10,555 nucleotides of DNA from Pyrinomonadaceae bacterium (lineage in GTDB: Bacteria > Acidobacteriota > Blastocatellia > Pyrinomonadales > Pyrinomonadaceae). Of this stretch, positions 1 through 4,736 are shown piece after piece. Positions within the stretch are counted from its first letter, which is position 1; each line of letters begins with the position of its first letter. A program made the translations under genes and the position numbers. The DNA lies in contig JAICPV010000040.1 of the NCBI GenBank assembly GCA_025929655.1, positions 1 through 10,555 on the forward strand. Reading direction: 5' to 3'. Below the pieces are notes generated by a model. That model made no database searches. It was not told where the DNA came from and saw only the letters and a program-made list of their open reading frames with translations.

Positions 1-207
1 CGCGGAGGACTTCATCTGGTCGGCTATATACTTCGCCGCTTTCATCCCGCCCGCGGTTCCGGGGCCGCGGCCTTCAAACTCGTCGGACGACAGCTTGATG
101 ACACGCTCCCGCATCTTAGCGGCGTCAAATTTGGACGTGAGATCCTGACCCGAAACAGCAAATGCGGCAAGAACTGCAATTGCAAACAGAAATACTGGTT
201 TCTTCAT
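1..207 (-). CDS. Secreted M28-family metallopeptidase, N-terminal fragment (runs off the left edge)
   Basis: Only the first 69 codons are present; the gene continues past base 1. Translation from the ATG at 205-207 gives a signal peptide: Lys-Lys at residues 2-3, a hydrophobic core at about 4-18, and a likely cleavage near Ser-Gly-Gln (18-20). The mature start holds an LSSDEFEGRGPGTAGG stretch followed by KAAKYIADQ. This stretch is typical of the region just after the signal peptide in exported M28 (aminopeptidase Y/S, PA-domain-bearing) zinc peptidases, where the chain selects free N-termini in the periplasm or outside the cell. The zinc ligands lie downstream, outside the window, so activity cannot be judged. 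No clear Shine-Dalgarno precedes the ATG. It lies 66 bases downstream of folE on the same strand and could be a separate unit or a read-through partner. Family call by remembered motif only. Confidence 0.72.
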   Translation of the reverse strand, partial: MKKPVFLFAIAVLAAFAVSGQDLTSKFDAAKMRERVIKLSSDEFEGRGPGTAGGMKAAKYIADQMKSSA

Positions 208-273
208 AATTGATGTTGAATCTAAAGAGTCGGGGAGCAGACAGTTAAAGTACTTCTTCAAGTATTTACCATA
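208..273. other. Short intergenic gap between folE and the M28 peptidase gene
   Basis: This AT-rich spacer has one weak inverted repeat (AAGTACTT near 248-255 against AAGTATT near 260-266, about 5 pairs with a short loop). There is no GC-rich stem and no T tract on the minus strand, so I do not call a terminator. No convincing -35/-10 pair for the peptidase gene was found. Confidence 0.4.
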
Positions 274-870
274 TTATCCCTTTATCAAAGCCATCGCTTC
301 CGCTCGCGTTCGCGGATCGCGGCGGAAACCGCCGAGGACGGCTGAGGTGATGGTCACGGCTCCCGGTTTTTTGACCCCGCGAAGCGTCATGCAGGTGTGC
401 TCGGCCTCGATCACGACCATCACGCCGATAGGCTTCAGGCCCTCGAAAAGGGTATTTGCGATCTCTTGTGTCAGTCGCTCCTGCACTTGCAGCCGCCGGG
501 AAAAGATTTCGGCGATACGGGCAAGTTTCGATAATCCGACGATGCGTCCGCCTTTCGGGATGTATGCGATATGGCATTTCCCCACGAAAGGGGCGAGGTG
601 GTGTTCGCAGACCGAAGCAATGGAAATGTCTTTCACAAGGACCATTTCGTCGTGCGAATCGCCCGGCAGCGGCACTATCTGCTCGCGCGCGTCGATTCGC
701 ATCCCTTCGGTTAATTCCGAATAAAAATCAGCCACCCGATCCGGCGTCTTCTTTAACCCTTCGCGGTCCGGGTCTTCCCCAATGCCTTCAAGCATTAGCC
801 GCACGCCGGCGGCGATCTTTTTTGCGTCGAATTTTCGAACCGTTTTCTTCGGCATGTTTCGATTCTTCAT
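274..870 (-). CDS. folE: GTP cyclohydrolase I (FolE, type IA)
   Basis: FolE (EC 3.5.4.16) is a cytosolic homo-oligomer that converts GTP to 7,8-dihydroneopterin triphosphate. This is the first step of tetrahydrofolate synthesis and of some queuosine or pterin routes. The 198-residue product is a usual length. The zinc site is intact: SVCEHH places Cys88 and His91, and HTCMTLRGV places Cys160 (E. coli Cys110, His113, Cys181). GEDPDREGLKKTPDRV (31-46) and PKGGRIVGLSKLARI (105-119) are family signatures, and the C-terminus ends soon after RTRAEAMALIKG, as expected. The ATG at 868-870 overlaps the larC TGA as ATGA, suggesting translational coupling. A second Met at residue 6 (ATG at 853-855) would give 193 residues and is a possible alternative start. 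No strong ribosome binding site precedes either. The product is of the zinc-dependent IA type, so it is not the zinc-independent FolE2. Confidence 0.97.
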   Translation of the reverse strand: MKNRNMPKKTVRKFDAKKIAAGVRLMLEGIGEDPDREGLKKTPDRVADFYSELTEGMRIDAREQIVPLPGDSHDEMVLVKDISIASVCEHHLAPFVGKCHIAYIPKGGRIVGLSKLARIAEIFSRRLQVQERLTQEIANTLFEGLKPIGVMVVIEAEHTCMTLRGVKKPGAVTITSAVLGGFRRDPRTRAEAMALIKG

Positions 871-2060
871 TTTGCTGCACGGACCGCAGTCTTGCTCATC
901 GCGGAAAGGGCCGCTTCCTGCACACTTACAAGCGGGGTTCCGTGGCTCAAGGCGGCGCTTCGAACGCTTTCATACTCCGGCATCGCATTGACCAATCGCC
1001 CATTCAACCGCGCGGCTTTCACTTCGATCGGGCCAAATCGAGTATTCACAGTGATGATCTCTCGTTCCAACGCTTCCCGTTCCAGCGACCTTACACGAAT
1101 ACCCAGCGTAGTGGTTTCCGAATAAAGCAGGTCGAGCATTCCGGGTTTCAGATCCGTCGTGCAAAGAACCGATACGGTGCAGCCTGGACGGTTCTTTTTC
1201 ATTTGGATCGGCGTGACCCAGCAGTCGTTCGCTCCGAGCTCCAGAGCCCGCTCCATCACGTAACCGATGGTCTGGGGCGTCGAATCATCGATATTTGTCT
1301 CCAAAAGAACCAGCGTCTCCTTCTCGCGATCGTTTCCTGTAGCTTCCGTCTTGCCGATAACGACGCGTAATACATTTGGGAACCCGTCATAGGTGCGTGT
1401 CCCCGCACCGTATCCAATTTGTTCAATTTCCGTCTCAGGCAATGTGCCGTAACTGCTGCAAACAGTCGTTATGATCGCTGCACCGGTCGGCGTCGTCATT
1501 TCCCCCTCGAAATCGCCTGCGAAGATCGGGACAGTCCTCAACAACTCCGCAACAGCGGGCGGCGGCACCGGGAATTTCCCATGGTCCATTTGAATAAAGC
1601 CGCTACCGACATTTATTTTGGAACTACGAAACACAGCGATGCCAAGTATTTCAAAACCAATGCACGCTCCAACGATATCGACAATTGCGTCGAGCGCTCC
1701 GACCTCGTGAAAATGCACTCGACCGATCTGGATGCCATGCACCTTTGCTTCGGCTTCTGCTAGACGCCGAAAGATCGATTTCGAACGCATTTTCACATTT
1801 TCCGAAAGATGAGACTCGTCGATGATCTTTTCGATATCTTTTAGGTGGCGATGTTTCTTCTCGTCGGGCACATTAACTTTCAATTTCGTTGAAGCGATGC
1901 CCGAACGGTCGACTCGATCGACCCGCAAGTCGACGTTTGGAACATTCAGCTTGCGCAATTCAGCTTTCAGCTCGTCGATATTTAAGCCGGCATCGATCAG
2001 TGCGCCGAGGATCATGTCGCCACTTGCGCCCGCGAAACAATCAAAGTAAAGTGTCCGCAT
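867..2060 (-). CDS. larC: LarC, nickel-pincer cofactor biosynthesis protein (nickel chelatase)
   Basis: LarC inserts nickel into pyridinium-3,5-bisthiocarboxylate mononucleotide (CTP-dependent cyclometallation, EC 4.99.1.12), the last step in making the nickel-pincer cofactor of lactate racemase and related LarA-type enzymes. The 397-residue product starts with the family signature YFDCFAGASGDMILGALIDAG-like block (residues 5-25, here abbreviated by its key YFDCF and SGDM residues). It carries VHFHEVGALDAIVDIVG (116-131), the PVPPPAVAELL segment (165-175), TTPTGAA (189-195), and the C-terminal domain motif NIDDSTPQ (256-263) followed by TPIQMKKNRPG (283-293). In Lactiplantibacillus plantarum the protein is split as larC1/larC2 and joined by programmed frameshifting. 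Here both halves lie in one uninterrupted frame. The gene ends by overlapping the folE start by 4 bases. larA, larB and larE are not in the window, so the racemase substrate is unknown. Confidence 0.93.
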   Translation of the reverse strand: MRTLYFDCFAGASGDMILGALIDAGLNIDELKAELRKLNVPNVDLRVDRVDRSGIASTKLKVNVPDEKKHRHLKDIEKIIDESHLSENVKMRSKSIFRRLAEAEAKVHGIQIGRVHFHEVGALDAIVDIVGACIGFEILGIAVFRSSKINVGSGFIQMDHGKFPVPPPAVAELLRTVPIFAGDFEGEMTTPTGAAIITTVCSSYGTLPETEIEQIGYGAGTRTYDGFPNVLRVVIGKTEATGNDREKETLVLLETNIDDSTPQTIGYVMERALELGANDCWVTPIQMKKNRPGCTVSVLCTTDLKPGMLDLLYSETTTLGIRVRSLEREALEREIITVNTRFGPIEVKAARLNGRLVNAMPEYESVRSAALSHGTPLVSVQEAALSAMSKTAVRAAK

Positions 2061-2093
2061 AAAGGGTCAAGTTTAGCCTTTTTGAAGTCGAAA

Positions 2094-2456
2094 ATGAATT
2101 TACCATCCCGAACAAAGATAACGGCCACGTCTATCCTCACCGCCGTCACCACTATGCTGTTGCTCAGTTTCGTTTCCGCATTCGCGCAGGATATCCGGAT
2201 CAAATTCCCGAAAGGCCGGACGTCCGCAACGATGAACGGGCGCATTCGCAACGGCGGCCGAATTTGTTACTTCGCCAGGGCCCGTCAAGGCCAGACCTTT
2301 ACAGCGACAGTCAGCTCGCGTTCCGGCAAAGTGCAGATCTTCGAGAGCGGCGAGACAAGCTATTCATATGCGATCGAGCAATCCGGCGACCAATCCGTCT
2401 GCGTCGACAACCTAAGCCGCGCCACCACCTACACTCTCACCGTTTCGATCCGCTGA
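2094..2456 (+). CDS. Small exported beta-rich protein of unknown function (PPC-like fold possible)
   Basis: I do not recognise a named family. The ATG at 2094 gives 120 residues; an in-frame TTG at 2082 would add four and is less likely. Residues 5-31 form a signal peptide: Arg/Lys, a hydrophobic stretch ending LLLSFVSAFA, and a likely cleavage after Ala31. The mature chain of about 89 residues is basic and alternates beta-strand-like segments. It includes TMNGRIRNGGRICYFARA (46-63), GQTFTATVSS (66-75), and ends TTYTLTVSIR. That order (G-x-I around 49-51, then Y/F-x-x-x-A-x-x-GQ, then Y-T-L-x-V at the end) resembles the bacterial pre-peptidase C-terminal (PPC) beta-sandwich. Cys58 and Cys103 could form one disulfide in the periplasm. 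It is transcribed divergently from larC, with only 33 bases between the start codons, so its promoter must reach into larC. Function unknown. Confidence 0.72.
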   Translation: MNLPSRTKITATSILTAVTTMLLLSFVSAFAQDIRIKFPKGRTSATMNGRIRNGGRICYFARARQGQTFTATVSSRSGKVQIFESGETSYSYAIEQSGDQSVCVDNLSRATTYTLTVSIR

Positions 2457-2459
2457 GCT

Positions 2460-2489
2460 TTGCTTAAGGATTCGGCGAAACCGTATAAT
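2460..2489 (+). promoter_or_regulatory. Sigma70-type promoter for argS
   Basis: A perfect TATAAT lies at 2484-2489 with a partial -35, TTGCTT, at 2460-2465 (18-base spacer; three of six match). The predicted transcription start is about 2496, leaving an mRNA leader of only about 14 bases before the argS ATG. That leader has no Shine-Dalgarno-like purine run. The assignment rests on the perfect -10 and its position in a 53-base intergenic gap. Confidence 0.6.
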
Positions 2490-2509
2490 TTCCGTTTCGT
2501 CCAACGCAG

Positions 2510-4525
2510 ATGACATTAACGGAAATTCAGAATACGCTGCGCGATAAAGTTCGCGAATCGGCGAAACAAAAATTTGGTATCGATCTGGAACAGGTCGCTG
2601 TCGAGATCCCGCCGAAGATCGAGCTTGGAGACCTCGCCTTCCCTGCCGCTTTCGAACTCGCGAAAGCGATAAAAAACTCGACCGGTGAAAAGCAGAATCC
2701 TCGGGCGATCGCCGAAGATCTAAGGTCCGAACTCGAGGCGTTCGATTTTGTCGACCGCATCGAGATCGCCGGACCCGGTTATCTGAACGTCTTCTACGAC
2801 CGGCCGAGATTCTTCCGCGCAAACGTCAAAGCCGAGCCCATCCCGCGGATGGCGGACGAAGGCATCGCACGCGTTGAAAAGGATTGTGTCGAACACACAT
2901 CGGTGAATCCGAACAAGGCCGCACATATCGGCCACGTTCGAAATGCGGTTATCGGCGATACGTTTCAGAGGATTCTAAAAGCGAACGGCAAGCAGGTCGA
3001 GGTTCAATACTACATCGACAACACAGGCGTCCAGGTGGCGGACGTGGCGATCGGATTTATGTTCCTGAAGAACATGGATCTCGCTGCGATCAAAAAACTG
3101 GATGAGGAACTTGCGGCTGCCGGAAAATCGTTTGACTTTTATTGCTGGGACCTTTACTCGAAGGTCGGCCAGGCATACAAAATTGACGAATCCCTAAAGG
3201 CAAAACAGGCAGATATACTTCACAGCATCGAAGAGGGGAATAACCCGATAGCCGAGATCGCAGAGTATATCGCCACGCGGAATGTCGAGTGCATCGTGAA
3301 GACGATGGACCGTTTTTCGATCCGCTACGATCTCCTCCCCCGCGAGTCCGAGATCCTGCACCTGCATTTCTGGGACAAGGCTTTCGAGCAGATGAAGGAG
3401 CGCGGCGTCGTCCATTTCGTGGACGAAGGCAAGCACGCCGGCTGCTGGGTTATGCCGTTCGAATCACACTCCGGAACCGACGAGCACGAGGCGGACAAGA
3501 TACTCGTGCGGTCGAACGGGACCGTCACCTACACCGGAAAGGATATCGCCTACCAGATGTGGAAACTTGGGATACTCGGTATGGATTTCCTTTACAGGAA
3601 ATTCGAAACCTACCCTTCCGGCGAGACCGTTTGGATCACGACCGGCGATAAGAACGACGCGGATCCGGCTGCGCCCGAATTCGGCCACGGCGAAACGATC
3701 TATAATGTGATCGACACGAGGCAATCGTATCCGCAGGAGGTAGTGCGAAAGGGCGTCGCCGCGATCGACCCCGAGCGTGGCGAAAAAGCGAGCGTGCATC
3801 TTTCCTACGAGATGGTCGCGCTGTCGCCCACCGCGGCGGAGGAATTGGGTTTCAAGCTTTCCGAAGAGGATAGGAAACGCACTTTCATCGAAATGAGCGG
3901 CCGAAAAGGCCTCGGTGTGAAGGCCGACGATCTGCTTGACCGAATGGAAGCAAAGGCCCTGGCCGAGGTCGAATCCCGCCATCCGGATATTTCGAACGAA
4001 GAGAAGCTTGAAATCGCGCATCAGCTGGCGGTTGGTGCACTGCGATATTTCCTGCTGAAATTCACCCGAACGACCGTGATCGTTTTCGATTTCAAGGAAG
4101 CGTTATCGTTCGACGGCGAGACCGGCTGTTTCTGCCAGTATTCCGCCGTGCGGGCGAATTCGATCTTTCGAAAGTTGGAGGAACGTGGTGAGTCGCCGGA
4201 AGCGATCATCGATTCAGCTGCGAGCACCGACGTATCTGATATCTTCGACGGAATAGACGGTAACGATATATGGGAAATGCAGATATTAGCTTCGCGGCTG
4301 CCTGAGACACTGCGTCAGGCTGAGACGCAGAACGAGCCGGCAATTCTCGCAAAATACACGTTCAATCTCGCGAAATCTTTCAACCTTTTCTACCATAATC
4401 ACAAGATCATTCCTGAGACGAACCCTGTAAAGCGCGCGGTCCTAATAGCAACCGCCGACCGCGTTCGGCGATCGCTAACCGCCGCGTTAGCAACGATGGG
4501 TATCGAAGTTCCGGAGAAAATGTGA
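2510..4525 (+). CDS. argS: Arginyl-tRNA synthetase (ArgRS, class I), long divergent type
   Basis: ArgRS (EC 6.1.1.19) charges tRNA-Arg with arginine in the cytosol. The 671-residue product is about 100 residues longer than common bacterial forms. Order of domains: N-terminal additional (Add-1) domain (1-105), with the DLAFPAAFELAK motif at 41-52; class I catalytic core with the signature NPNKAAHIGHVRNA (133-146, HIGH at 139-142) and VQYYIDNTGVQVADVA (165-180); degenerate KMSKS loop at 461-471 (EMSGRKGLGVKADDLLD region); and C-terminal DALR anticodon-binding domain (about 535-671), with YTFNLAKSFNLFYHNHKI near 616-633. Between core and KMSKS loop, a segment of about 380-455 reads VIDTRQSYPQEVV where common ArgRS has a G-A-D-H-H-x-Y type motif. 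This suggests a separate ArgRS subgroup, not a broken gene, because the frame and all other blocks are intact. ATG at 2510 gives the expected N-terminus. Confidence 0.95.
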   Translation: MTLTEIQNTLRDKVRESAKQKFGIDLEQVAVEIPPKIELGDLAFPAAFELAKAIKNSTGEKQNPRAIAEDLRSELEAFDFVDRIEIAGPGYLNVFYDRPRFFRANVKAEPIPRMADEGIARVEKDCVEHTSVNPNKAAHIGHVRNAVIGDTFQRILKANGKQVEVQYYIDNTGVQVADVAIGFMFLKNMDLAAIKKLDEELAAAGKSFDFYCWDLYSKVGQAYKIDESLKAKQADILHSIEEGNNPIAEIAEYIATRNVECIVKTMDRFSIRYDLLPRESEILHLHFWDKAFEQMKERGVVHFVDEGKHAGCWVMPFESHSGTDEHEADKILVRSNGTVTYTGKDIAYQMWKLGILGMDFLYRKFETYPSGETVWITTGDKNDADPAAPEFGHGETIYNVIDTRQSYPQEVVRKGVAAIDPERGEKASVHLSYEMVALSPTAAEELGFKLSEEDRKRTFIEMSGRKGLGVKADDLLDRMEAKALAEVESRHPDISNEEKLEIAHQLAVGALRYFLLKFTRTTVIVFDFKEALSFDGETGCFCQYSAVRANSIFRKLEERGESPEAIIDSAASTDVSDIFDGIDGNDIWEMQILASRLPETLRQAETQNEPAILAKYTFNLAKSFNLFYHNHKIIPETNPVKRAVLIATADRVRRSLTAALATMGIEVPEKM

Positions 4526-4555
4526 TTGACAGCACCCCGAAACTTCTGTTATCAA
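4526..4555 (+). promoter_or_regulatory. Promoter of the trp operon
   Basis: A perfect -35 hexamer TTGACA (4526-4531) begins on the base after the argS TGA. Eighteen bases later TATCAA (4550-4555) matches four of six -10 positions and is preceded by TGT (4547-4549), an extended -10 element. The predicted transcription start is 4562-4563, at the leader peptide ATG. This is the only good promoter between argS and the fused trpE-trpD gene. Confidence 0.7.
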
Positions 4556-4562
4556 TTCAGGT

Positions 4563-4643
4563 ATGAGTTTCGTCGAATCAAACCGCAAAGCAGTCCGCTG
4601 GCAAAGCTGGCGTCTTTTTTGCGGCGTTGGTTTCGAGCGATAG
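4563..4643 (+). CDS. trpL: trp operon leader peptide (26 residues) with two Trp codons
   Basis: A 26-codon ORF runs from ATG at 4563 to TAG at 4641, too short for routine gene callers. It has TGG codons at 4599-4601 and 4608-4610 (residues 13 and 16, context RWQSWR). Tryptophan is the rarest residue, and two Trp codons three codons apart upstream of a Trp gene and a terminator are the hallmark of an attenuator leader peptide. Its role is to be translated: stalling at the Trp codons when charged tRNA-Trp is short lets the antiterminator form. No upstream Shine-Dalgarno room exists if transcription starts at about 4562, so it is probably read from a leaderless mRNA. The upstream frame closes with TGA at 4527-4529 and offers no better start. 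Confidence 0.87.
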   Translation: MSFVESNRKAVRWQSWRLFCGVGFER

Positions 4644-4695
4644 TTCTGCAGTCGACTTCTAAAGTCTTACTTAGAATCTTTGTTCCAGGTCAAAT

Positions 4696-4726
4696 GCCGC
4701 TTACGTTCTTCGTGGGCGGCTTTTTT
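4696..4726 (+). terminator. Rho-independent terminator of the trp attenuator
   Basis: GCCGCTTACG (4696-4705), loop TTCTT (4706-4710), CGTGGGCGGC (4711-4720): all ten positions pair, two as G-U. Six T follow at 4721-4726. The hairpin ends 10 bases before the trpE-trpD start codon, between leader peptide and first structural gene. Confidence 0.93.
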
Positions 4727-4736
4727 GTTTTCGAAA

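Larger units (their letters stand above)
4562..4726 (+). promoter_or_regulatory. Tryptophan transcription attenuator (alternative RNA stems)
   Basis: Three competing pairings can be traced base by base. (a) 1:2 stem: CCGCAAAG (4583-4590) with TTTTGCGG (4617-4624), eight pairs including one G-U, extended by TCGAA (4573-4577) with TTCGA (4632-4636); both Trp codons lie in its loop. (b) 2:3 antiterminator: GCGGCGTT (4621-4628) with AATGCCGC (4693-4700), eight pairs including one G-U. (c) 3:4 terminator at 4696-4720. Stem (a) blocks (b) by sharing 4621-4624; (b) blocks (c) by sharing 4696-4700. A ribosome stalled at codons 13-16 would cover 4583-4590 and free segment 2, giving read-through. A ribosome reaching TAG 4641 would cover segment 2, giving termination. 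A further 6-pair hairpin, TTCTAA/TTAGAA (4657-4662, 4671-4676), lies inside the antiterminator loop and may shorten it. Confidence 0.85.

Noticed and set aside
245..268. Inverted repeat between folE and the M28 gene as a terminator
   Set aside because: The stem is short and AT-rich and has no T tract on the transcribed strand.
2024..2052. TTGCGC/TAAAGT (17-base spacer) as promoter of the small exported protein gene
   Set aside because: Only three and four of six bases match, and it lies inside larC coding sequence. Too weak to call.
274..2060. Long plus-strand ORFs across folE and larC (for example 456-1370)
   Set aside because: They mirror the minus-strand genes, whose translations carry clear family motifs, while the plus-strand products are compositionally odd and match nothing.
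4599..4620. T-rich stretch inside trpL as a second, earlier terminator
   Set aside because: The preceding GCTGGC copies are direct repeats, not inverted ones, so no hairpin forms before the T run. The T run instead pairs with 4587-4590 in the 1:2 stem.
4680..4736. TTG at 4680 as the start of the trpE-trpD gene
   Set aside because: It would place the first 19 codons across the terminator hairpin and add residues unlike any TrpE N-terminus. ATG 4737 follows the T tract and gives the expected start.
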